DNA from: JABMNT01 sp048262255 | GTDB taxonomy: Bacteria > Pseudomonadota > Alphaproteobacteria > Rhodospirillales > Casp-alpha2 | Direction: 5' to 3' | NCBI GenBank assembly: GCA_048262255.1 | Contig: JBLXFH010000001.1 | Span: forward strand, 186,001 to 250,000 | DNA: 64,000 bases | Shown here: positions 43,065 to 50,956 of the stretch, piece by piece | How the letters are laid out: each line of letters opens with the position of its first letter | Numbering within the stretch: the stretch's first letter is position 1 | Translations under genes and position numbers: made by a program | Notes under the pieces: generated by a model | The model's database searches: none | The model's input: only the letters and a program-made list of their open reading frames with translations | Told to the model about the DNA's origin: nothing

Positions 43065-44684
43065 ATGGCAACCAGCCAGATTATGGGAAACAAGTTGCGC
43101 AATTTGCGTAAAGACCGGGGATTGTCGCAAATAGAACTCGCCCGGAAAATGGGGATTTCCGCCAGTTATTTGAATCTCATTGAGCACAACCAGCGCAATC
43201 TGACGGTGCCTCTGTTGCTACGTATCAGCGACAGCCTCAACATCCCACTTCAAGCCTTTTCGCCAAAACAGGACGGGCAGCTGATTGCCGAGTTGACGGA
43301 GTTGCTGAAGGATCCCATCTACGAACACTCTGATCTTAATGAGAGCGACATCAGTGAACTGGCCTCCTCCTCACCCGCCCTGTGTCAGGCCCTGATCAAG
43401 ACCTATGGCGCCTACCGGCATTTTATGGAAGACTTTCAGGCCCTCAATGAACGTCTGGCGCAGGATCCGCTGCTGTCGAGCAACATTCACCGCCTGCGCA
43501 CCCTGTTGACATCAATTGTCTCTTTTTCCGAAATTCTTCATGATAATGCAGATCTTGCTCCCAATGAGCGACAGAATTTCCAGAAAATTGTACTCAGCGA
43601 AAGTGAAAACCTGAGTCAAACCGTCAATTCCATGCTCGATATTGTCTCCGGCGAAGGTCTTGCTGGCGCTGTTGCCGACACGGCACCCCAGGAAGCGGTC
43701 ACCGAGTTTCTGCAAACCAACAACAATTACTTCCCGGAACTCGAAAACGCCGCCCAGGAATTTCGCCGGGAAGCCGGCCTCGACAGCGTTTCGGTGCGGG
43801 CGCGTCTGGTTGGTTATCTTCTTGAACGCCATGGCGTGACGGTTGAAATTTCAAATGACGTCACTCAGGATAGCGGGGCCTCTTATTACGAAGAGACCAA
43901 ACGCCATCTGGTTCTCTCCATTTCCCTGTCCGGTCCCAGCATCAATTTTCACCTGGCCTTGTTAGTCGGTCAGTTAACCTATGGCGTCATCCTTGATGAA
44001 TTGACGGACACCAAAACGCTGTCGACAACAGCAGCAAGAACCCGGACAAAAGCGGCCCTCGCCAACTATTTCGCCGGGGCCTGCATGCTGCCTTATGATG
44101 AATTTCTGAGCGCCGCCATGGAAACCCGCTACAATATCGAACTGTTACAACAACGCTTCTCTGCCAGTTTCGAACAGGTCTGTCATCGTTTGACGACCCT
44201 AAGGAAACCCGATGCCTCTGGCATCCCCCTGCATCTGATCCGTGTAGACGTGGCGGGGAATATCTCTAAACGCTTCAGCGCCTCAGGCATGCGCATTCCG
44301 CGTTACGGCAGCGCCTGCCCGCGTTGGATCATGCATCATGCCTTTTTGACACCCGGCATCATTTGCTCGCAGGTTACCCAGATGCCGGATGGCACCCGGT
44401 ATTTTTCGATCGCCCGAACGACGTCCAAACCAAGCCTCGCCTTCGGTCACCCAAGCAGCCACCATTCCATCTCCATCGGCTGCGAGATCTCCTTCGCCGA
44501 TCAGATGGTCTATTCCGACGGCCTCAATCTGGACTCCCTGCAGTTGGCCGTCCCTGTTGGCATTGCCTGTCAGCTTTGCGACCGCCCCAACTGCGCCCAA
44601 CGCGCCGCACCGCCTCCGCCCAGAACGGCGGCCCTGCCGCTCGCACGTGGACGCAATATTTCGCCAGGGATAGGAGACGTCTAA
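43065..44684 (+). CDS. XRE-family short-chain acyl regulator (PccR/ScfR type) with an embedded HisKA-like segment
   Basis: A 539-residue transcription factor. The N-terminal HTH_XRE (about 8-66, LRNLRKDRGLSQIELARKMGISASYLNLIEHNQRNLTVPLLL) and the C-terminal DUF2083-like end with its cysteine cluster (ACQLCDRPNCAQRA, residues 501-513) fit the PccR/ScfR family, which regulates propionyl/short-chain acyl metabolism. A degenerate ImmA-like DUF955 region lies near 235-380. Family members are usually about 470 residues. Here residues about 135-195 add a segment resembling a histidine kinase dimerisation/phosphoacceptor domain, with H142 in HRLRTLLTSIVSFSEIL. It is divergent from the SBP operon and carries repeats in its promoter. 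No catalytic HATPase is present. Confidence 0.82.
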   Translation: MATSQIMGNKLRNLRKDRGLSQIELARKMGISASYLNLIEHNQRNLTVPLLLRISDSLNIPLQAFSPKQDGQLIAELTELLKDPIYEHSDLNESDISELASSSPALCQALIKTYGAYRHFMEDFQALNERLAQDPLLSSNIHRLRTLLTSIVSFSEILHDNADLAPNERQNFQKIVLSESENLSQTVNSMLDIVSGEGLAGAVADTAPQEAVTEFLQTNNNYFPELENAAQEFRREAGLDSVSVRARLVGYLLERHGVTVEISNDVTQDSGASYYEETKRHLVLSISLSGPSINFHLALLVGQLTYGVILDELTDTKTLSTTAARTRTKAALANYFAGACMLPYDEFLSAAMETRYNIELLQQRFSASFEQVCHRLTTLRKPDASGIPLHLIRVDVAGNISKRFSASGMRIPRYGSACPRWIMHHAFLTPGIICSQVTQMPDGTRYFSIARTTSKPSLAFGHPSSHHSISIGCEISFADQMVYSDGLNLDSLQLAVPVGIACQLCDRPNCAQRAAPPPPRTAALPLARGRNISPGIGDV

Positions 44685-44784
44685 CCTTCTGTCGCCAGTT
44701 TACATCCTTAAAACCGCAACCATGCAGTCATACGACCGTAACACAAAATAGGTAAGTTACCGGTAACGGACTTCACAGATATGG

Positions 44785-45411
44785 ATGGCGATGCGCGTGG
44801 GACATGTAAAGCGGGGCACCTTGATTCTGGTTGTCGGCCCCTCCGGTGTCGGCAAGGACAGTCTGCTCGACGGGGCGCAAAAAGCTCTGAATGGCAGCTC
44901 CGGGTTTGATTTTCCGCGCCGCATTATCACCCGCCCGGAAAGTGCTGGTGGCGAGGACCATATCGCCCTGACCCAACAGGAATTCCTGAAAATCCAGACG
45001 GCTGGCGCCTTCGCCCTAGCCTGGCAGGCGCACGGCCTTTGTTATGGCATACCAATTTCCATTGAAGAAGATCTGGCCTACGGCAGGAACGTCGTCGTCA
45101 ACGTCTCTCGTGCCATCATTGATGAGGCCCGCGCCGCCTTTGCCCCGGTCAAAATCATTTATGTGACGGTCCCCGATACTTTGCTGGCTGAACGCCTCAG
45201 AGCCCGCGGACGCGAATCGGAAAGCGATATTCTAAAGCGCCTGCAGCAGGCGAACGCCTATGACATTCCCAACGACACGGACACCTATGTTCTCGACAAT
45301 GACGGCCCCCTTGAAAAATCGGTCCGGGTCTTTGTCGCACTGTTGTTGGCTATCGCCCGCAACGATCACAGCAGCGCAATCACAGCGCCCCCCGGTCGGT
45401 TCTATGGATAG
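44785..45411 (+). CDS. phnN: Ribose 1,5-bisphosphate phosphokinase
   Basis: ATP-dependent kinase that turns ribose 1,5-bisphosphate, from the C-P lyase pathway, into PRPP. The 208-residue protein is a guanylate-kinase-like P-loop enzyme: Walker A GPSGVGKDSLL, RIITRPESAGGEDHIALT (the PhnN-typical T/RPES block), FALAWQAHGLCYGIP and VVVNVSRAIIDEAR. It lies about 15 kb from the main phn cluster, so it is not cotranscribed with it. The ATG at 44785 is used; ATGs at 44781 (other frame) and 44791 lie nearby. The ribosome binding site is weak. Confidence 0.9.
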   Translation: MAMRVGHVKRGTLILVVGPSGVGKDSLLDGAQKALNGSSGFDFPRRIITRPESAGGEDHIALTQQEFLKIQTAGAFALAWQAHGLCYGIPISIEEDLAYGRNVVVNVSRAIIDEARAAFAPVKIIYVTVPDTLLAERLRARGRESESDILKRLQQANAYDIPNDTDTYVLDNDGPLEKSVRVFVALLLAIARNDHSSAITAPPGRFYG

Positions 45412-45558
45412 GGCAAAACCCACATTGCGGGCGTTCTTTTCCAAAACCTCCGTTTGCCGCCAGATGTAATTGCGACGTCCAATGCCGCTGCGGTGAATTG
45501 CCCATGACATTTACCGCCCGTTCTTTTATGGTTTCCCGGTAAAAACAAAGGAAGAATC

Positions 45559-45762
45559 ATGATCGAAATCTATCCTGTTGCCTGCCCCATCTGCGGCGAA
45601 TCGCAAAACACTCTGCCAGGCGGGTTCGAGCCTCATGCGGAACCTTTCGGTCCGGTCAAATGTATGGTCTGCAATCACCAGTTTTCAAAACCGGAATATC
45701 TGTCGGGTCTGGAAGCCCGAAAACAGTATTTGGAAATGTTGACAGGACCTGTACCTGAATAA
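45559..45762 (+). CDS. Small zinc-ribbon-like protein
   Basis: A 67-residue protein with two CxxC knuckles, CPIC (residues 9-12) and CMVC (residues 35-38), 22 residues apart, that could bind one zinc. The C-terminus is helical (YLSGLEARKQYLEML). The ATG at 45559 has AAGGAAG 6 nt upstream. No specific function was recognised. It stands alone between phnN and lepA and is judged real from its motif and clean start. Confidence 0.72.
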   Translation: MIEIYPVACPICGESQNTLPGGFEPHAEPFGPVKCMVCNHQFSKPEYLSGLEARKQYLEMLTGPVPE

Positions 45763-45879
45763 ACAGCGCGACCGGCTCAATAGCGTTCGGGACGAACTCT
45801 CAGACGATAATCAGTTTATATGCATCCCATGCAAACGAGGGATTGAGCCTACCGTCAACGAATGATAGATAGCCGGGCT

Positions 45880-47685
45880 ATGACGACTGAACTTTCACAA
45901 ATCCGCAATTTTTCCATTGTTGCGCATATCGATCACGGCAAGTCGACACTGGCGGATCGCCTGATCCAGTTGTGCGAAGGCCTGACCGCGCGCGAGATGA
46001 AAGAACAGGTTCTCGATTCCATGGATATCGAGCGCGAGCGCGGCATTACCATCAAGGCGCAAACGGTGCGCCTTAAATACAAAGCCAAAGACGGCCAGAT
46101 TTATATCCTCAATCTGATGGACACCCCCGGCCACGTTGATTTCACCTATGAAGTCAGCCGGTCTCTGGCTGCTTGTGAAGGCTCGTTGCTGGTCGTTGAC
46201 GCGACACAAGGCGTTGAGGCGCAAACCCTCGCCAATGTCTATCTGGCCATCGACAACAATCACGAGATTATTCCGGTCCTCAACAAGATCGACCTGCCGG
46301 CCTCCGAGCCGGACCGCGTTAAGGAACAGATTGAAGAAGTCATCGGCATCGACACGTCGGAAGCCTTCATGATTTCCGCAAAAACCGGCGCTGGTGTGGC
46401 TGAAGTGCTGGAAGGCATTGTTCAGAAATTACCCGCACCGACCGGCGACATCACGGCACCGCTGAAAGCCCTGCTGGTCGACAGCTGGTATGACCCCTAT
46501 CTGGGCGTGATGATTCTGGTGCGCATCAAGGACGGCATCCTCAAACGCGGCATGAAAATCAAGATGATGGCGGCGGGTGTGACCTATCAGGTTGAGCAGG
46601 TGGGTGTTTTCCACCCCAAACCGGTCAAGGTCGATGAACTGGGCCCCGGAGAAGTGGGTTATTTCACAGCCGCGATCAAAACCGTGGCCGACACGGCGGT
46701 TGGCGATACCATCACCGAGGAAAAACGCCCGGCCACACAGGCGCTGGCCGGCTTCAAACCCTCCGTTCCCGTGGTTTTCTGCGGTATGTTCCCGACCGAT
46801 ACCGGCCAATATGAAGAACTTCGCGATTCTCTGGAAAAACTGCATCTGAACGACGCCAGCTTCCACCATGAAGCGGAATCGTCTGCTGCCCTCGGCCTCG
46901 GCTTTCGCTGCGGGTTCTTAGGGCTCCTGCATCTGGAAATCATTCAGGAACGGCTGGAGCGGGAGTTTGATCTCGACCTGATCACCACCGCCCCCAGCGT
47001 TGTCTACCGCCTGCATCTGAACAACGGCACCGTCATGGAGATGCACAACCCGGTCGACATGCCCGATGTGACCAAGATCGACTATATCGAGGAGCCATGG
47101 ATCAAGGCGACGATCATCGTTCCCGACGAATATCTCGGCCCGATCCTTAAATTGTGTCAGGAACGCCGCGGCGAGCAGGTTGAGCTGACCTATGTCGGCA
47201 GCCGCGCCATGGCCGTTTACAAACTACCGCTGAACGAGGTGGTGCTCGATTTTTATGACCGCCTCAAGTCCGTCTCGCGCGGTTATGCCAGCTTCGATTA
47301 CGAGCTCGACGACTATATCCAGAGCGATCTGGTCAAGGTCAGCATTCTGGTCAACGCCGAACCGGTCGACGCTTTATCTTTCATGGTCCATTCGACCCAT
47401 GCCGAAAGCCGGGGCCGCGCCATCTGTGAGCGCCTGAAGGACCTGATCCCCCGCCAGCTGTTCAAGATTGCCGTGCAGGCCGCCATCGGTGGCAAGGTGA
47501 TCGCCCGCTCGACGGTCAACGCCATGCGCAAGGACGTGACGTCCAAATGCTACGGCGGCGATATTACACGCAAGAAAAAGCTTCTGGAAAAACAGAAGAA
47601 GGGCAAGAAACGCATGCGTCAGTTCGGCAACGTGGAAATCCCGCAATCTGCCTTCCTGGCCGCCCTCAAGACCGGCGAAGACTAA
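45880..47685 (+). CDS. lepA: Elongation factor 4 (LepA GTPase)
   Basis: Translational GTPase that acts on stalled ribosomes, probably by back-translocation. It has 601 residues. The G-domain motifs are AHIDHGKST (G1), ERGITIK (G2), DTPGHVDF (G3) and NKIDLP (G4). Domains II, III/V and the EF4-specific C-terminal domain follow, ending in MRKDVTSKCYGGDITRKKKLLEKQKKGKKRMRQFGNVEIPQSAFLA. The ATG at 45880 (MTTELSQIRNFSIVAHIDHGKST) matches known alphaproteobacterial starts. An ATG at 45862 would add six residues. It is followed after 51 bp by a convergent gene. Confidence 0.97.
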   Translation: MTTELSQIRNFSIVAHIDHGKSTLADRLIQLCEGLTAREMKEQVLDSMDIERERGITIKAQTVRLKYKAKDGQIYILNLMDTPGHVDFTYEVSRSLAACEGSLLVVDATQGVEAQTLANVYLAIDNNHEIIPVLNKIDLPASEPDRVKEQIEEVIGIDTSEAFMISAKTGAGVAEVLEGIVQKLPAPTGDITAPLKALLVDSWYDPYLGVMILVRIKDGILKRGMKIKMMAAGVTYQVEQVGVFHPKPVKVDELGPGEVGYFTAAIKTVADTAVGDTITEEKRPATQALAGFKPSVPVVFCGMFPTDTGQYEELRDSLEKLHLNDASFHHEAESSAALGLGFRCGFLGLLHLEIIQERLEREFDLDLITTAPSVVYRLHLNNGTVMEMHNPVDMPDVTKIDYIEEPWIKATIIVPDEYLGPILKLCQERRGEQVELTYVGSRAMAVYKLPLNEVVLDFYDRLKSVSRGYASFDYELDDYIQSDLVKVSILVNAEPVDALSFMVHSTHAESRGRAICERLKDLIPRQLFKIAVQAAIGGKVIARSTVNAMRKDVTSKCYGGDITRKKKLLEKQKKGKKRMRQFGNVEIPQSAFLAALKTGED

Positions 47686-47736
47686 AGCCAAAACCCAAGC
47701 GTCAAAACAAACGGCAACACGTCAAGCCGTCACATC

Positions 47737-48291
47737 TTACTTTTCCGCTTTGTCCTTGAAAGTGCCGTCCTCCGGATCAAAAACCACTTCAATGGTCTGG
47801 TTGTCGGAAATCGTGATATTGATTTCGCGTTCCATCTCTTCATCGGTCGGCACCGGCTCGTCCTCCATGGCGTCATAGGCATCATGACCGCTGTGATCGG
47901 GCGACATATCATCGCCTTCGTCATCATAACCTTCCCGCTTCGCCTCTTTTGCCAGTTCGTCAAACAGGAACAGCCCGTCCGCATGTTTGCGGTGGTCCTC
48001 CTCCTCTTCCGGGCTCAAGACCCGCCCCGGCCGACAGAACCAAGCCAGCAAGGCCCCCGGTACCCCGCACAAAGACCAGGCCGGCACGGAAAGGATGGTC
48101 ACCAGCACCGGGTCCCACAGGACCGGCGACAGACGTTCGATGCGGATTTGTGAGATCGTGAAACTGCGCGCCGACAACGCATACCACAGATCATGGGCCG
48201 ACATGAACAACCCCGGCCCTGAGATGACGGACTCGATGGAAGCGGCGGCAAACGCCACCACCAGCAACACCCAGCCCAGATAAAACAGCAT
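47737..48291 (-). CDS. Conserved membrane protein of unknown function
   Basis: A 184-residue protein with two or three hydrophobic segments (MLFYLGWVLLVVAFAAASIESVI at the start and DPVLVTILSVPAWSLCGVPGALLAWF near 80-105). A cytosolic, acidic tail follows (EEEEDHRKHADGLFLFDELAKEAKREG, then many D and E residues and ITISDNQTIEVVFDPEDGTF). It resembles small alphaproteobacterial membrane proteins without known function. The ATG at 48291 has AGGAG 8 nt upstream, so longer starts at 48297 and 48339 are less likely. It converges with lepA. Confidence 0.72.
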   Translation of the reverse strand: MLFYLGWVLLVVAFAAASIESVISGPGLFMSAHDLWYALSARSFTISQIRIERLSPVLWDPVLVTILSVPAWSLCGVPGALLAWFCRPGRVLSPEEEEDHRKHADGLFLFDELAKEAKREGYDDEGDDMSPDHSGHDAYDAMEDEPVPTDEEMEREINITISDNQTIEVVFDPEDGTFKDKAEK

Positions 48292-48454
48292 GATCATGGC
48301 TCCTATATTAGCCGAACCTGTGGCAAGCGCGAGTGCCATTTATCACGATCCGTGAAAATGCACAGGAATGTGTTCTAAAGAGGTTGATGTTGGCGGTTGC
48401 CTCGGCTACGTTGCCGCCCGCAGCGCCGGAATTTGCCGGAGGACTGCACCCTGC

Positions 48455-48544
48455 GGAGGGGTGGCCGAGTGGCTGAAGGCGCACGCTTGGAAAGCGTGTA
48501 TGCGGGAAACCGTATCGCGGGTTCGAATCCCGCTCCCTCCGCCA
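48455..48544 (+). tRNA. tRNA-Ser (anticodon GGA)
   Basis: A 90-nt class II tRNA. The acceptor stem GGAGGGG pairs with TCCCTCC (last pair G-T). The D loop has the GGCCGAGTGG block. The anticodon stem CACGC/GCGTG holds loop TTGGAAA, giving anticodon GGA (reads UCC/UCU). A long variable arm is present, the T-arm is GGGTTCGAATCCC, and the discriminator G with encoded CCA ends at 48544. It is a common integration site for mobile DNA, and the accessory module follows it, but no att repeat was seen. Confidence 0.96.
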
Positions 48545-48667
48545 TTTACCTGCAAAGATGTTAACACATTAAAGACCATGATGATTTTGAGGCTATAAAC
48601 CGCCCAAATATTCCGAAGTATTCAAACCACATTATTGGATGAATGTGCAACTCACTCGAGATTAATC

Positions 48668-48696
48668 TTGACATGTTCTTATTTTGTTCTTATTTA
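48668..48696 (+). promoter_or_regulatory. Near-consensus sigma-70 promoter of the accessory module with internal 11-bp tandem repeat
   Basis: TTGACA (48668-48673), a 17-nt spacer, and TATTTA (48691-48696). The spacer and -10 are built from two perfect copies of TGTTCTTATTT (48674-48684 and 48685-48695). The first gene starts 37 bp downstream. The repeat may be a regulator site over the core promoter. Confidence 0.72.
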
Positions 48697-48732
48697 TGAG
48701 AATATCTTACTCCTCACATGGCTTGTTAAATT

Positions 48733-49269
48733 ATGGGTAAACTTAGTGCAGCCATACTCGGAGCAATTGTCGGCGGCTTTGCCGCTGTAGCTGGCATTGT
48801 ATTCTGGTTTGGATGGGGATTGCCGACACAAGGACAGTCCGCACACATTGACCCGACCAGAGCAGACTATGTCGACTTATTGCTTGCAATCGCAACGATA
48901 TTCCTCGGAGCCATTGGTCTCTCGGTAACAGTTGGCGCATTGGTCATAGGTTTAGTTGCACTCAAAACGTTGCGTGAAATTAAAGATGAAGCAGCCAACG
49001 AGGCAAAAAGTGCTGCAGCGAGCAAAATCAATGATACCATGGCGACAGAGCTAGAACCTAATGTGAGCGCTAAGGTTCAAGAGGCTCTTCCAAATGCTTT
49101 GCAAACGGCTCTCTTGAATGATGAATTAGGGCATAAAATATTGAGTGAGATGGCCGGGAGAGGCGAACTCGATGAAGTCCTGGAGCGCGTTGCGATGCGG
49201 ATACAGGGCGGCGGACCAGAGCCTGCCCCTGATAATGAAGACGAGTACACTGATAATGATGACCAGTAA
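48733..49269 (+). CDS. Membrane protein with two helices and a charged coiled tail (accessory module)
   Basis: A 178-residue protein of unknown family. Two hydrophobic helices (about 5-27 and 48-77) are followed by a cytosolic alanine- and charge-rich helix (LREIKDEAANEAKSAAASKIND) and an acidic end (DNEDEYTDNDDQ). The layout is that of a membrane anchor with a cytosolic contact surface. It starts 37 bp after a near-consensus promoter and is followed by the ImmA/IrrE gene after 26 bp. The nucleotide composition is AT-richer than the flanking core genes. Its function is unknown. Context suggests a component of a stress or defence cassette. Confidence 0.75.
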   Translation: MGKLSAAILGAIVGGFAAVAGIVFWFGWGLPTQGQSAHIDPTRADYVDLLLAIATIFLGAIGLSVTVGALVIGLVALKTLREIKDEAANEAKSAAASKINDTMATELEPNVSAKVQEALPNALQTALLNDELGHKILSEMAGRGELDEVLERVAMRIQGGGPEPAPDNEDEYTDNDDQ

Positions 49270-49295
49270 GCCTCATCAAACAGGAGGGAGACATT

Positions 49296-49844
49296 ATGAA
49301 TGAAGCTATGCAGATAGCGGGGGCAGCAAATAGTTGGGAAGTAAAATCACCTTCTCAAGAATACTTAAATCTTGACCCAACTGTGCGGCAAAAAATTGAC
49401 GCGTATCTATCAGAGTATCCTGTAAAGCTCGGGGCAATCGCAAAATCTCTTGGAATTAAGGTTTTGCTATCAACACTTGCTCGCGGGACCTCAGGCCAGA
49501 TCGGACAAGAAAATGGAGATTTTGTTATCCGCGTCAACCGTCATGAGGCGAAACATAGACAACGCTTCACTCTTGCCCATGAGATAGCTCATTATTTGCT
49601 TCACCGTGATAAAATCGTAGCAGACGGTGGTTGGTCAGAGAACGTTCTTCTGCGTTCCGGACAACCCGCCAACGTCGAATATGAGGCCAACAGATTGGCG
49701 TCTGATTTAGTTATTCCCTCTGCTCAATTGGCAGATGCAACAACAGAATACTCTGGTCCAATGACTCCTGAGGTGATTGAAGACTTGGCGCGCCGTTTTG
49801 GCGTATCCACAGCGGCGATGGAAATCAAACTCCAGATGACATGA
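49296..49844 (+). CDS. ImmA/IrrE-family metallo-endopeptidase (accessory module)
   Basis: A 182-residue gluzincin protease. The zinc motif is HEIAH (H95-E96-x-x-H99, in FTLAHEIAHYLLH), and the third ligand is likely E130 in VEYEANRLASDLVIP. It has no attached XRE domain. Family members cleave repressors, for example ImmA on ImmR in ICEBs1, or are part of toxin/defence modules. The ATG at 49296 has AGGAGGGA upstream. It lies 26 bp from the upstream membrane protein gene and 13 bp from the beta-family gene. It probably acts on a regulator or partner protein. No XRE repressor is encoded next to it. Confidence 0.9.
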   Translation: MNEAMQIAGAANSWEVKSPSQEYLNLDPTVRQKIDAYLSEYPVKLGAIAKSLGIKVLLSTLARGTSGQIGQENGDFVIRVNRHEAKHRQRFTLAHEIAHYLLHRDKIVADGGWSENVLLRSGQPANVEYEANRLASDLVIPSAQLADATTEYSGPMTPEVIEDLARRFGVSTAAMEIKLQMT

Positions 49845-49857
49845 AGGGGGAATTAAA

Positions 49858-50943
49858 ATGGACGTTCAAGAATACTTGGTCACATTAGGCGTCCGTCCTG
49901 CTGAGTTGAGCGGTCTCAAGGAGCTTCCCGGCGCTACAAAAGATCGTCTGACTCCGCTTCTCTTGCTTGCACCCTGGCTCGCGACAACCCCCCTTTCTCG
50001 TGCACTTGACAAGTTTGAAGAGTCTTATTCTTCTCGCCCTTACTTCGTTGATGTAGACACTTATTATCGCATCGCAAACAATCGCAACGAGGCAAAAGAG
50101 CTTTGGGAGCGCCTCGCAACTCCCCCAGCTGACCTTAACGCATGGTGGAGGCTTCTTGGCGAATACCCGAATGCCAACCCCTGCCTGCTGATGGCTAACC
50201 AATCAATTGAACGTGTGCGAGAACAAATCACATGGGCTCGTGAGAACAATAGAGCCTTCTGCTTGAGGATGAATCTAGCGGAAGGCTTGGGATCAGGTAT
50301 TCCACAATGGATGCCCACATTGGTAAATGAGTTAGCGGCAGAAGGCGCAAATGATTACGCGATAGTCTTTGAGTTTGGTTGGATTCAGGAACCGCTTTTA
50401 GTCGCAGCGGTAGCAAGTGGTTATACAAACAGCTTTTTCACCACGATTCCGCCGGAAGTTCCTATTTCTATCTCATGCACCTCTTTTCCTAAAGACTTTA
50501 CGATTTTTGACGGCACAAATGAAATGGGTTTTTCCAACCGTTCATTGATCGCCGAAGTCCAACGGGGCACAAACCATCCAAGGATCATTTACGGAGACTG
50601 GGGTACAACAAGACCCCGGAGTTATGGCCATGCGAGTCAACCAAAAAACAGGATCGACTTTCCTGCTCGCAATTCTTGGGTATTTGCTCGCGACCAAGAT
50701 GAAAGCATTGACTTTCAAACCGCTGCTGAACGAATTGTAAGTAGTCAGTTTTGGTCTGGTGACCTTGGCGTATGGGGTGAGCAACTTATAGAGGGTACGG
50801 CAGCAGGTCAGGCTTTTTCAATTGATACTATGCCCAAGATGTATGCTGCGCGTATCAATATTCATCTACATAGGCAGGCCTATTACGATAGCCTTCCACC
50901 GCCTGAAGCGCTGGATGAAGAATGGAGCGATGACGATATCTAG
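49858..50943 (+). CDS. Beta-family protein (T4 beta protein-like), accessory module
   Basis: A 361-residue protein that resembles the beta protein family. The similarity lies in the N-terminal region (about 15-70: LSGLKELPGATKDRLTPLLLL followed by RPYFVDVD) and a C-terminal block IIYGDWGTTRPRSYG with RIDFPARNSWVFARDQ. The biochemical role of this family is not established. Members occur in phages and in accessory operons next to ImmA/IrrE or sce7725/sce7726-type genes. The ATG at 49858 has GGGGGAATTAAA upstream. It is the last gene of the module and is AT-richer than its neighbours. It converges with the ABC exporter gene after 13 bp. Recognition is by pattern only. Confidence 0.6.
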   Translation: MDVQEYLVTLGVRPAELSGLKELPGATKDRLTPLLLLAPWLATTPLSRALDKFEESYSSRPYFVDVDTYYRIANNRNEAKELWERLATPPADLNAWWRLLGEYPNANPCLLMANQSIERVREQITWARENNRAFCLRMNLAEGLGSGIPQWMPTLVNELAAEGANDYAIVFEFGWIQEPLLVAAVASGYTNSFFTTIPPEVPISISCTSFPKDFTIFDGTNEMGFSNRSLIAEVQRGTNHPRIIYGDWGTTRPRSYGHASQPKNRIDFPARNSWVFARDQDESIDFQTAAERIVSSQFWSGDLGVWGEQLIEGTAAGQAFSIDTMPKMYAARINIHLHRQAYYDSLPPPEALDEEWSDDDI

Positions 50944-50956
50944 TGGTTGACACTTA

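Noticed and set aside
48455..50956. Genomic island integrated at tRNA-Ser with att repeats
   Set aside because: No integrase and no repeat of the tRNA 3' end (GGGTTCGAATCCC...) was seen near 50944. The accessory nature rests on composition and gene content only.
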